Source of the DNA: an uncultured Alphaproteobacteria bacterium
GTDB taxonomy: Bacteria > Pseudomonadota > Alphaproteobacteria > HIMB59 > GCA-002718135
Direction of reading: 5' to 3'
Length of the DNA: 64,000 nt
Assembly: GCA_902621725.1 (NCBI GenBank)
Contig: CACNND010000002.1
Location: forward strand, 64,049-128,048
The position numbers and the translations under genes were made by a program. How positions within the stretch are numbered: position 1 is the first letter of the stretch; each line of letters begins with the position of its first letter. The notes under the pieces are model-generated. The model was not told the DNA's origin, searched no databases, and saw nothing but the letters and a program-made list of their open reading frames with translations. Below are positions 19,319 to 27,281 of the stretch, piece after piece.

Positions 19319-19942
19319 TTACTTAAATAATTTTTTTAGATCTCTTATTGATCTACATTTATGTTTATAGTTTAAATTCTTTCCATATCCCCAACTTGCA
19401 AAGACAAAATCAATTCCTGAGTTTTTTGCCGTTAAATAATCGACATGTGTATCACCTATATAAACGCAATCTTCTTTTTTCACATTTAATAATTTAATAA
19501 TCTTATATATTTTGTCAGGATGTGGTTTTCCTTTAGATCTTTTATCATCACATTGTATATATTTAAATAAACTTAAGTTGTTTTTTAGAAAATTTTTTGT
19601 TCTTTTTAGGTCTTTAGATGTAAGAATACTTAAAACAAATTTTTTTTTTTTTAATTCCTTTAAAACCTCAATAGTATTTTTATAATAAGTAATTTGTTTT
19701 TGATTTTTTAATGAAGTTTTTTGGTAAACTTTTGCGATACTTGAAAAATTATTTTTTAAACCCAAACTTTTTAATATTTCATAAAATGGTTTGCCTATAT
19801 TTTTAAAATATGTTTCAAAATTAATTTGGTTTAAAAAAAATTTTTTTTGTACTTCAGCCCATGAGATTTGCATATTTTTTTTTGAATCTATTATGACTCC
19901 ATCAAGATCGAAAATTAAGATTTTTTTAGAAAGTTTTTTCAA
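19319..19942 (-). CDS. HAD-superfamily phosphatase (phosphoglycolate-phosphatase-like)
   Basis: A capped HAD hydrolase of 207 residues. Motif I FDLDGVIID gives the nucleophile Asp12 and acid Asp14; motif II is LTSKD near 107; motif III/IV are the Lys in KGKPHPD and GDTHVDYLTA. It resembles Gph-type phosphatases. Its start overlaps the end of kdsB by 4 bases, so it could act on a sugar phosphate in the same pathway. A helical cap between motifs I and II makes classic KdsC (capless) unlikely. Confidence 0.8.
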   Translation of the reverse strand: MKKLSKKILIFDLDGVIIDSKKNMQISWAEVQKKFFLNQINFETYFKNIGKPFYEILKSLGLKNNFSSIAKVYQKTSLKNQKQITYYKNTIEVLKELKKKKFVLSILTSKDLKRTKNFLKNNLSLFKYIQCDDKRSKGKPHPDKIYKIIKLLNVKKEDCVYIGDTHVDYLTAKNSGIDFVFASWGYGKNLNYKHKCRSIRDLKKLFK

Positions 19943-20694
19943 TATTTTTTCCTAATTTTGTCAATATTCATAAACTTTAAAGCTTTAATAAAATCATCAT
20001 TTGTGTCGACAGAAAAACTTGAGCCATTTAATCTAAATGTTCCAATTTTCATATTGTTCTCAAGAGCTCTCATTAATTCAATTCCTTCAATTTTTTCAAT
20101 TTTACCTCTAGGAAGTTTTCTAAATTGTTTTAAACTTTTTGGTTTAAAGGATATTACTGAAAGATGTTTTGAGTAATAATTATTTTTTTTATTGTATGGA
20201 TAAGGAACAGTAGCTCTTGAAAAATAAAGTACTTTATTTTTCGATTCTACAATCTTTACAATATTTGGATTATTAGCATCACGCAAGCTAAGAGATGGCA
20301 CAACAATATCGTAATCCATATTTTTTGAATGCCATTCAATAACTTTATCTATATGTTTAGGATTAATCAATGGTTCATCACCTTGTATATCAACATAAAG
20401 GTCGTAATTTTTTTTTAATTTTTCAGCTGCTTCGCTAATTCTGTCTGTTCCAGTATTTGCAGCTCCAGTTTTTATTACATTACATCTAAATCTTTTAGCA
20501 ACCCTAGATATTTCATTGCTATCAGTACAAATAAATACTTTTTCTAACGATTTGGACAAAACTGCCCTTTTATATGTATGTACAACCATAGGCATTTTAT
20601 CTATTTCTAAAAGTGCTTTTTTAAATAATCTGGATGAATTCAACCTTACTGGTATCAATCCGACTGATAAAGTTTTTGGTTTATTTTTTTTCAT
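19939..20694 (-). CDS. kdsB: 3-deoxy-manno-octulosonate (CMP-Kdo) cytidylyltransferase
   Basis: KdsB activates Kdo with CTP for lipopolysaccharide or capsule assembly in the cytoplasm. The 251-residue protein has the nucleotide loop LIPVRLNSSRLFKKAL near residues 13-28 and VDIQGDEPLINP near 97-108, both characteristic. FSRATVPYP and the late SVDTNDD are also present. It is the middle gene of a three-gene leftward set with overlaps on both sides. A related sugar acid such as 8-amino-Kdo cannot be excluded as substrate. Confidence 0.9.
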   Translation of the reverse strand: MKKNKPKTLSVGLIPVRLNSSRLFKKALLEIDKMPMVVHTYKRAVLSKSLEKVFICTDSNEISRVAKRFRCNVIKTGAANTGTDRISEAAEKLKKNYDLYVDIQGDEPLINPKHIDKVIEWHSKNMDYDIVVPSLSLRDANNPNIVKIVESKNKVLYFSRATVPYPYNKKNNYYSKHLSVISFKPKSLKQFRKLPRGKIEKIEGIELMRALENNMKIGTFRLNGSSFSVDTNDDFIKALKFMNIDKIRKKY

Positions 20695-21466
20695 GAGCTA
20701 ATTCTGATAAATAATTCCAACATTCACCATTTTTAATTTCATCTATAGACCATTGTTCATATGCTAAATTATTAAAAATATTATAATTTATGTCATGTTT
20801 TTCAATATTTTCTATGCTCCCAATATTACTTAAGGTTTCGTTGGTGAAATATGCTGGGACTCCAGACAGCATAGATTTAAAACCAGCACTAGAATGATCA
20901 CTTACAAATGCCCATGCATTTTCAAGTAAAAACTCAAGTTTAATTTTAGATGTTCTGTTGTGTACTATAACTTTTCTATCTGTATATTTTTTTAATTTAT
21001 TTATTGTAGTTTGAGTCCAATTTTGGAGATTGTAATAAACTTTTGCTTCTAGAGTTGGTTCTGATAAAATAATATATTCTCCTGAATTATTAATTTTTTT
21101 AAACTGAAGATTAAGTTTATCTAATCTATCAGATTTTTTGTTTCCAAGACCACTGTGCCAGAAATTATTATAAACTACTCTGAAATAACCGTTTAGATTT
21201 TCAATTTTTGTTTTGTTTTTATCAAAACTTCTTTCAGATTGTCTAAAATATCCATGATCAATATAGTAAAAATTTTTAACTTTTTTTATTATATCTCCAG
21301 TACCCCTAAGATATCCATAGGTAACTATTGTTTTTTCATAATCTTTAAAATTATTTACATGGATCATCATTGAACTTGAGCCCTTTGCAAAAGAATAACA
21401 TAGGGTTCTGTTCATAATATGATCCGTATAAACTACAGTTGGTAAATCTATTGAGGAGCCTGACAT
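20681..21466 (-). CDS. Unrecognised protein of a surface-glycan-type locus
   Basis: I do not recognise this 261-residue protein with certainty. Visible features are FYYIDHGYF near residue 67, IILSEPTLEAKVY near 153, and SDHSSAGFKSMLSGVPAYF near 215. The last stretch resembles the donor-site helix region of KpsS/KpsC-like or other GT-B proteins, where a conserved Ser/Thr-rich turn precedes a 'level, address' helix. It is in one unit with kdsB and the HAD gene (overlap 14 bases), so a role in assembling or transferring a Kdo-type sugar is a reasonable inference, not shown. Confidence 0.45.
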   Translation of the reverse strand: MSGSSIDLPTVVYTDHIMNRTLCYSFAKGSSSMMIHVNNFKDYEKTIVTYGYLRGTGDIIKKVKNFYYIDHGYFRQSERSFDKNKTKIENLNGYFRVVYNNFWHSGLGNKKSDRLDKLNLQFKKINNSGEYIILSEPTLEAKVYYNLQNWTQTTINKLKKYTDRKVIVHNRTSKIKLEFLLENAWAFVSDHSSAGFKSMLSGVPAYFTNETLSNIGSIENIEKHDINYNIFNNLAYEQWSIDEIKNGECWNYLSELAHEKK

Positions 21467-21515
21467 TTTTAAAATAATATATTAATATTAATAAAAATTC
21501 ACAATTAATTTAAAA

Positions 21516-22253
21516 TTAAAAATTATAATTAAAATTGTCTATAACAGACTTATCTAAATTATACACATAATCTATTGTTTCTTGGTCATAGTAGTCCTGA
21601 TATTTAAACTTATTTTTTTTAAAATTATCATGTGACAATGAAATATCAAATTTTTTTTCAAGTTCTGACAGTTTCTCAAATTTAAAAATATTTTGAATTT
21701 TTTCTAATGTATAATAATCAACAAACCACCAAGATTGAGAACAAATTGTAAAGTTTGGATTCAAACTTGGTAAAACTTTTCTATTAGAACCTAAATAATA
21801 AAGCCAAAATTTAAATAAATTTTTCCTATTTTTTTTGTTAAATAGATCAAGTGAATTCAAAATCTCGTTTGTTGTATTATCATATTTTGAGTTCAATATA
21901 TTTCTTATATCTTTATTTTTAATTTTATGTAAGCCGACCTCATCTCTAAGTAATTCTTGTTCAAAAAGACTAGCTAATCTCTCCCAGGGATTTCTAATGA
22001 TCGTTAGGTAATGCATTTTCTTTTCAATTTTTAAAAGTGGTTTAATATATGTTTTTATAAAATTAAATGGAACGTGATCATGCTTACAGCCATAATTTTC
22101 CATGAAATGTATGTATGAACTATTATATTTTTTATTATCTAAACTGTTTTTTTTAATTGTGTTCTGGAAACTTGTACCGGCTGTCTTTGGGATATGTATA
22201 AAACAATAATCTAATTTATCTTTGTTAAAAAAAATCACTCTTTTGAGTAACAT
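21516..22253 (-). CDS. Sulfotransferase family protein (Sulfotransfer_2 type)
   Basis: The 245-residue protein carries CFIHIPKTAGTSFQNTI at about 17-33, the hallmark PAPS loop of the carbohydrate sulfotransferase group, and LTIIRNPWERLASLF near 105-119, the 3'-phosphate site. The remainder is short and diverged. It probably sulfates a glycan; a cytoplasmic location is suggested by absence of a signal peptide. It is 49 bases upstream of the kdsB group on the same strand and starts 37 bases from a displaced tRNA fragment, i.e. at the edge of a possible island. Confidence 0.8.
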   Translation of the reverse strand: MLLKRVIFFNKDKLDYCFIHIPKTAGTSFQNTIKKNSLDNKKYNSSYIHFMENYGCKHDHVPFNFIKTYIKPLLKIEKKMHYLTIIRNPWERLASLFEQELLRDEVGLHKIKNKDIRNILNSKYDNTTNEILNSLDLFNKKNRKNLFKFWLYYLGSNRKVLPSLNPNFTICSQSWWFVDYYTLEKIQNIFKFEKLSELEKKFDISLSHDNFKKNKFKYQDYYDQETIDYVYNLDKSVIDNFNYNF

Positions 22254-22289
22254 ATTAAGAAAGTTTTACAAAAAAGTATTATTTATATT

Positions 22290-22340
22290 TGGAGCGGGCG
22301 AGGAGTTTCGAACCCTCGAACTCAACCATGGCAAGGTTGC
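22290..22340 (-). pseudogene. Displaced 3' half of tRNA-Gly (CCA end to anticodon stem)
   Basis: These 51 bases match the 3' part of the intact tRNA-Gly at 22847-22921 in 45 positions, including CCA, the acceptor strand, the TTCGAA loop, the anticodon-stem GGTTG and the GCC anticodon. Homology stops just 5' of the anticodon stem; no D arm or 5' acceptor strand follows within the next 180 bases. Three of the six differences hit the T stem, so it could not fold into a normal tRNA. Its position downstream in the tRNA's reading direction is what integration into a tRNA 3' end leaves behind. Confidence 0.8.
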
Positions 22341-22524
22341 CGAATACATCGTTTGCTTATTATTTACCGAATATTGGAACAATATTTGTAAAAAATAAAT
22401 ATATTTGAATCCAAAGGGCTACTTGGAGGCTACGTAAAAAAATACTTATTTATTATAATATTAAATATTACGCTTTTTTATAATTATTTGATTTGGTAAT
22501 TTTATTAAATCACAAGGGGGTAAA

Positions 22525-22785
22525 ATGTTACAAATAATTAGTCACGAAGTAAAAGATGTTGATGTATGGTTATCTTTTAACGATGAAAGAGTGAAAACTT
22601 TCTCAAAGTTTGCTGATAACATTGTTGATTTTGTAGATACTGAAAAATCAAATTATGTTTCAATATGTTATAATGTTTTAGATGAACAAGAAATGGACAA
22701 AGTACTTGGCTCTGAAGAAGTAAGAAATGAGGCTGAAAAGCATGGTGTTGTTTTTGATACTCTGAAAAGATTTACTCAAAAATAA
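22525..22785 (+). CDS. Small ABM-like (dimeric alpha/beta barrel) protein
   Basis: The 86-residue protein begins LQIISHEVKDVDVWLSFND and continues with strand-helix-strand periodicity ending in GSEEVRNEAEKHGV. This resembles short antibiotic-biosynthesis-monooxygenase-like or related ferredoxin-fold proteins (start 'xxxHxVxDxxxW', later 'SxExxxxxxxxGV'). No catalytic residue can be named. An AAGGGGG ribosome site lies 6 bases before the ATG, one of the strongest in the window. It is the only gene between the tRNA-Gly and its displaced fragment. Confidence 0.65.
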   Translation: MLQIISHEVKDVDVWLSFNDERVKTFSKFADNIVDFVDTEKSNYVSICYNVLDEQEMDKVLGSEEVRNEAEKHGVVFDTLKRFTQK

Positions 22786-22846
22786 TTATAAAGAATAAGG
22801 CTAATGGCTACTCTAGGGCTACTTATTTCTTGGGATGTTTAATTTT

Positions 22847-22921
22847 TGGAGCGGGCGAAGGGATTCGAACCCTCGACTTCAACCTTGGCAAGGTTGCGCT
22901 CTACCCCTGAGCTACGCCCGC
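22847..22921 (-). tRNA. tRNA-Gly (GCC)
   Basis: A full cloverleaf of 75 nucleotides reads leftward: 7-bp acceptor GCGGGCG/CGCCCGC, D arm with GCTC/GAGC, anticodon arm CAACC-TTGCCAA-GGTTG with anticodon GCC (22887-22889), T arm with TTCGAAT, discriminator T and an encoded CCA at 22847-22849. It sits between the end of the carotenoid operon and the candidate mini-island. Confidence 0.97.
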
Positions 22922-22975
22922 ATAAAGTACACAATTACCACTTTGATTTTATAAGTCAATATTTGAGAAAATGAT

Positions 22976-23794
22976 TTATTGAAATCTTTTTCTATATACA
23001 ACATCAACTAGCAACATGTGAGGTAAGGTTAGTGCAGCAAGTCCAATGAAAATTACTTTTAAAAATGACTCATATAATGATAGGTTTTGAAATAGATAAT
23101 AAACTATCCCTAAACCACCTGCCCAAGAAATTACTGTAAACACAAGTGTTGAGTAAATAACAAATTTTTTATTATTTAGGTTTAGATATATATTTTTGAT
23201 CAAATGTTTTAAATGTTTGTAAGTATGGAAAAAACAAAAATATATTGCAAAACTTAAAAGTGGATCAAATAAATAAAAAATTAACAAAAAAAACAAAATT
23301 TCAACAACCCCTTTTCTTAATTTTTTTTCAAATAATGATAAGTAAATGAAATGTATTATTGATAAAAAAGTTAAAAAATAAGGAATGAAAAAATATTTTT
23401 GAAAAATATATATTTTATCATTAGTCAAATATTTAAATATTAAAAAAGATTGATTTTCATTAAAAAATATAATTCCAAAAATAATAGTCATTCCATAAGT
23501 AAAACTTACAGAGTATTTATATTGATTTATTTTAAAATTTGTCCAATCACATAATCCAAAATGAATAATTGTCATAATAATAAAAATAGATAGGCCAAAA
23601 ATTGGAAAGTATAACCAAAATAAGATTACTAGAAAAAACAAAACAAGGTAGTAAAATATAAATTTTAGAAATTGAACTCTATTATTAAAACCTACAAGTG
23701 AAGCGACTGCGCCGTCAAACGATCCGTGTGGAAGGCCAATGAAAAAGATTAAAAAAAAAGAAATAATATTTAAAATTGTAAGATCAGCCAACAT
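22976..23794 (-). CDS. blh: Beta-carotene 15,15'-dioxygenase, Brp/Blh family
   Basis: Blh cleaves beta-carotene to two retinals, the chromophore of proteorhodopsin. The 272-residue inner-membrane protein has about eight hydrophobic segments and the conserved histidines at 23 (LPHGSFDG), 78 (IHFGLCDW), 190/194 (FFHTYKHL) and 259 (LPHMLL), as expected for iron binding. The gene follows crtY by one base in a crtI-crtB-crtY-blh unit. No rhodopsin gene lies in this window; retinal production implies one elsewhere. Confidence 0.9.
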   Translation of the reverse strand: MLADLTILNIISFFLIFFIGLPHGSFDGAVASLVGFNNRVQFLKFIFYYLVLFFLVILFWLYFPIFGLSIFIIMTIIHFGLCDWTNFKINQYKYSVSFTYGMTIIFGIIFFNENQSFLIFKYLTNDKIYIFQKYFFIPYFLTFLSIIHFIYLSLFEKKLRKGVVEILFFLLIFYLFDPLLSFAIYFCFFHTYKHLKHLIKNIYLNLNNKKFVIYSTLVFTVISWAGGLGIVYYLFQNLSLYESFLKVIFIGLAALTLPHMLLVDVVYRKRFQ

Positions 23795-23795
23795 A

Positions 23796-24878
23796 TTATT
23801 TGAATAGTTCTTTAATAAAAGGAAGCTTGGGCATACTTTTTATAATTTTAAGCTTAGTTAGTAAACTTGATTCACCCATCATAAAACTTTGGAATTCATT
23901 ACCATTAAGATTAGATGCAAGTTTTATAAAAGAGTGCCCATTTTCTTTATTGTTTTTTAAAAATTTAATAAAAATTTTATCCATTTTTCTTTCTAAAAAC
24001 TTATGAACATTTACATAGTTTGTATTAGAATTTTTTAACAATTGGATATGTTTTATTATAAATGAAAAGGCGTATCCAGTTGAGGGCTTACAAGCGCCTC
24101 CCCTAATACCAATATTGAAAATATTAGAATTAGCTGATCTTTTTTCTTCTGCAAAAAACATTGGTATTACTCCTTTTTCTGAACTCTTTTCATTATATTC
24201 AGTGATATTATTTTTCTTCAAGTAATCATTTATTTTTTCTCTGTACCAAGCACTGGGGAAAACCTCTTTTGAGAAAACCGTAGATTCAACTAGTGCTTTA
24301 TTGTGACTGAATGGTAAAATATACATGAAATGTAATACATTATTTTCTTCCGTAAAGTGCATTAAAGTTAGTTTTTTATCGTCAAAAGTATTGTCCGCCA
24401 CAGTGATATTTATTCCTAAAAAATGTTGGAGTAATTCACCTTTTTTTTCTTTTAATGATCGTGAATCATATATTTTTTCAGCATAATATTCTTTTTTATC
24501 AGCTGTTATTATTTTAAAAAAATTTTGTTCTGGTAAATATCGAACAACCTGTTTATTTTTTATTTCTAAATTATTATTTGTTTCTAAGCAGAATTTTTTC
24601 CAAGCCTTAAAACTAATGACACAATATGGTTTATCTGTATTTGTGTGTACTACCTCAGTATTATTATTTCTAATAGTCCACTTAAACCATTTTTTTTCAA
24701 TAATACTTTCAAAAGGTCTCATCCAGTCTGTTAACCAAAAACCAAAGATATTATCTCTATTATTTATATCTTCATTTTCAAACGCAATAATTTCATTTGG
24801 TCTATCTCCATAAAGAATTTTATTTACTGCTAAACCACTAGGACCTAAGCCAATTATCGCTGCTTTATAAATTTTCAT
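23796..24878 (-). CDS. crtY: Lycopene beta-cyclase
   Basis: CrtY converts lycopene to beta-carotene. The 360-residue protein has the N-terminal dinucleotide-binding AIIGLGPSGLA (7-17), a central LPFSHNKALVEST, and GGACKPSTGYAFSF near residue 258-271, the counterpart of the conserved GGxxxPxTGYSF motif. It overlaps crtB by 14 bases and leads directly into blh, so cyclisation and cleavage are coupled. It is somewhat diverged and slightly shorter than well-studied CrtY. Confidence 0.88.
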   Translation of the reverse strand: MKIYKAAIIGLGPSGLAVNKILYGDRPNEIIAFENEDINNRDNIFGFWLTDWMRPFESIIEKKWFKWTIRNNNTEVVHTNTDKPYCVISFKAWKKFCLETNNNLEIKNKQVVRYLPEQNFFKIITADKKEYYAEKIYDSRSLKEKKGELLQHFLGINITVADNTFDDKKLTLMHFTEENNVLHFMYILPFSHNKALVESTVFSKEVFPSAWYREKINDYLKKNNITEYNEKSSEKGVIPMFFAEEKRSANSNIFNIGIRGGACKPSTGYAFSFIIKHIQLLKNSNTNYVNVHKFLERKMDKIFIKFLKNNKENGHSFIKLASNLNGNEFQSFMMGESSLLTKLKIIKSMPKLPFIKELFK

Positions 24879-25746
24879 TAGGTAGATTATCTCTTATTTT
24901 TTGATACTGATAATTCATAAAAGGGATAAAAGTAAAAAGTAAAATTGATTTAATTGTAATTAAAAATTTTTCTAAAAAGTTTAAATAGACCCTTTCTCTA
25001 AAATATTTTTTTTTATTGGATTTGATTTTAATCCCAATACCTCTGTAAATATTAGCTGCAACGAATACTCCTAGCCTGGTTGATACTGGGACATATTTTA
25101 AACCAGCAAAACCATTTTCATAAAACTTATCTGAAAGGCTTATTACTTGATGAATTGCATTTGATATTTTTTCATCTTTTGCTGAACTTGTTGGATGAGT
25201 ATCATTCAAGTTTTTTAATGATATATTAGGTATCCAATTGGCAGGTAAATATATTCTTTTCATTTTAGAATCTTCATAAACATCACGCGCTATATTTGTC
25301 AGCTGCATTCCAATTCCTAGGTCGATTGCAGATTGTGCTGCCTTTTTATTTTTTACTCCTATAATTTTAGACATCATTAATCCAACAGTGCCTGCTACAT
25401 GATAAGAATATTTTATAAGTTCTTCTTTATTTTGAATTCTAATTTTTTTTTGATCCAGAATTAATCCTTCTATTAAATCTATAAAAATTAAATTGTTAAT
25501 TTTATTTCTTTGTAAAAAAATACTTACTTTATTTTTTTTATTGTACTTAATTTCTTTGATTGAATTTTTAAGATAGATAGTTTGATCTTCACTATATTTA
25601 TCAGCAATATCATCAAAATATCTACAAATTGAATAGAGTGTGCCTGCATTTTTTTTAGAACTTTTTGGTAGAAAAAAACTTGCCCAGTAAAAACTTTTTC
25701 CTTCTCTTTTCAAATCAGTTAATGAATTAAGCTCTAAATCAATCAT
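24865..25746 (-). CDS. crtB: Phytoene synthase
   Basis: CrtB condenses two geranylgeranyl diphosphates to phytoene. The first Asp-rich motif CRYFDDIADK holds Asp45, Asp46 and Asp49; the second is LTNIARDVYEDSKMKRIYLP near 150-168. Length of 293 residues is normal. The C-terminus is hydrophobic and may anchor to the membrane. It overlaps crtI and crtY. The GGPP synthase (crtE) and isomerase genes normally needed upstream are not in this window. Confidence 0.93.
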   Translation of the reverse strand: MIDLELNSLTDLKREGKSFYWASFFLPKSSKKNAGTLYSICRYFDDIADKYSEDQTIYLKNSIKEIKYNKKNKVSIFLQRNKINNLIFIDLIEGLILDQKKIRIQNKEELIKYSYHVAGTVGLMMSKIIGVKNKKAAQSAIDLGIGMQLTNIARDVYEDSKMKRIYLPANWIPNISLKNLNDTHPTSSAKDEKISNAIHQVISLSDKFYENGFAGLKYVPVSTRLGVFVAANIYRGIGIKIKSNKKKYFRERVYLNFLEKFLITIKSILLFTFIPFMNYQYQKIRDNLPNENL

Positions 25747-27224
25747 TTTAATTTTAATTCAGTTTTAATAATATTTTCAACCACCTTAGCTGATGAAAGA
25801 ACGCCTGGTATTCCAGCGCCTGGATGTGAACCTGCTGCGGAAAAATATAGGTTTTTAATTTTTTTATCTTTATTGTGATATCTAAACCAAGCTGACTGCG
25901 TAAAGATGGGAGCTATAGAAAAACCAGCTCCATGCATAGAATTATAATCATTTTTAAAATCTTTTGGGTTCATCCAAAAAACATCTGTAATGTTCTTTTC
26001 TAAATCTGGCATAATTGTTTGTGATAATTCTTTAACTATTTTATTTTTAAGATTTTCTGATTTAATATCCCAATCAATTTTTCCTTGCAAATTAGGTACT
26101 GGACACAAAACATAAAAACTATCACAACCCTCTGGAGCAAAAGACTTATCTGTTGCGGTAGGTCTATGAATGTACAATGAGAAATCATCAGATAAAATTT
26201 TATTTTTAAATATATCATGAAGTAAAGACTTAAATCTTTCAGTCATCCAAATAGTATGATGAGCAACATTATGATATTGTTTTTTAGTACCAAAGAAAAG
26301 TACAAACAGACCCATTGAATACAGTAAGTTTTTTTCTCTTAAAACAGGTCTGCTTAATTTCTGTTTTTTTAAAAGTTTAGAGTAAACCATAGGTGGATCA
26401 GCATTACAAACAACCAAATCTAAATTGCTAAATTCTTCATTATTAGTTAATATTTTTGTTATCTTATTATTTTCTACAATAATCTCTTTTGCCTCAGTAT
26501 TTGTTTTGATGTTGATACCAGAATCTATCATTAATTTTTTTAACTCAGATACAATTTTACCGGTTCCACCCATGCAAAAAAATACTCCCCATTTTCTCTC
26601 TAAATAATGAATTAAAGCGTAGATGGATGTTGTTGTGTGTGGGTCACCTCCAACTAAAAGTGGATGAATTGAAAATGCTTTTCTAAGATAAGGATTTTTT
26701 AAATAACTGTTCACAAGTTGAGACACAGTAAAATAACTTTTCAAAATTATTAAATTAGGAATAACACCTAACATTTTAAAAAAAGAAATAAATGGTTTAT
26801 CAGCTAGTTGTGTAAACCCTACATCAAATATTTTTTTAGATTGGTTTAAGAGTTTAGAATATCCTGCAATGTCATCTTTATTAAATTTACTTATTTCAGC
26901 ATTTGTTTTTTCCACTGTAGAACAATAATCAAATGTTTTACCATCATGAAAATAATATCTATACCATGGTTCAAGAGGAACAAAGTTTAGATAGTCTTCT
27001 CTTTTTCTTCCAAACAAACTGAATAATTCATCAAAAAGAAATGGGGCTGTTATAACCGTTGGTCCTGCGTCATGCTTAAATCCATTTACTTCGAAAACTC
27101 TTGCTCTACCACCAATATCGTCTAGCTTTTCTATAATTGTTGTATCGTAGCCAAGTTTCTTTAGTCTTAAGCTTATAGCTATGCCGCCAAAACCACTTCC
27201 GATTACTACTGCTTTTTTTTCCAT
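25743..27224 (-). CDS. crtI: Phytoene desaturase
   Basis: CrtI desaturates phytoene to lycopene using FAD. The 493-residue protein starts with the FAD loop VVIGSGFGGIAISLRLKKLGY and GGRARVFEVNGFKHDAGPTVI, and ends with AAGSHPGAGIPGVLSSAKV, the conserved C-terminal FAD motif. It is the first gene of the leftward crtIBY-blh operon. A TATAAT-like box near 27269 lies in the 57-base divergent gap, but on the strand of prdX. Confidence 0.95.
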   Translation of the reverse strand: MEKKAVVIGSGFGGIAISLRLKKLGYDTTIIEKLDDIGGRARVFEVNGFKHDAGPTVITAPFLFDELFSLFGRKREDYLNFVPLEPWYRYYFHDGKTFDYCSTVEKTNAEISKFNKDDIAGYSKLLNQSKKIFDVGFTQLADKPFISFFKMLGVIPNLIILKSYFTVSQLVNSYLKNPYLRKAFSIHPLLVGGDPHTTTSIYALIHYLERKWGVFFCMGGTGKIVSELKKLMIDSGINIKTNTEAKEIIVENNKITKILTNNEEFSNLDLVVCNADPPMVYSKLLKKQKLSRPVLREKNLLYSMGLFVLFFGTKKQYHNVAHHTIWMTERFKSLLHDIFKNKILSDDFSLYIHRPTATDKSFAPEGCDSFYVLCPVPNLQGKIDWDIKSENLKNKIVKELSQTIMPDLEKNITDVFWMNPKDFKNDYNSMHGAGFSIAPIFTQSAWFRYHNKDKKIKNLYFSAAGSHPGAGIPGVLSSAKVVENIIKTELKLK

Positions 27225-27281
27225 TGTTTATTTAGTAATTGTATTTAAATACCTTATTTCTTAATAATTATAATATTATTT

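Larger units (their letters stand above)
22290..22921. mobile_element. Candidate tRNA-Gly-bounded mini-island or integration remnant
   Basis: An intact tRNA-Gly at one end and a same-orientation copy of its last 51 bases at the other enclose about 500 bases. This is the classic arrangement after site-specific integration into a tRNA 3' end. The enclosed DNA has a single gene (22525-22785) with its own strong ribosome site and no integrase. It also contains the 10-base repeat AGGGCTACTT at 22415 and 22815. The 88% identity of the two copies suggests an old event. No recombinase gene is visible, so mobility is inference. Confidence 0.45.

Noticed and set aside
19319-19942. The HAD gene beside kdsB as KdsC
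   Set aside because: It has a helical cap domain between motifs I and II and Gph-like motifs; KdsC is capless and shorter.
22290-22450. The tRNA-Gly fragment as a second tRNA split by an intron
   Set aside because: No 5' acceptor strand (CGCCCGC on the + strand) or D arm follows within the next 180 bases, and the T stem has mismatches.
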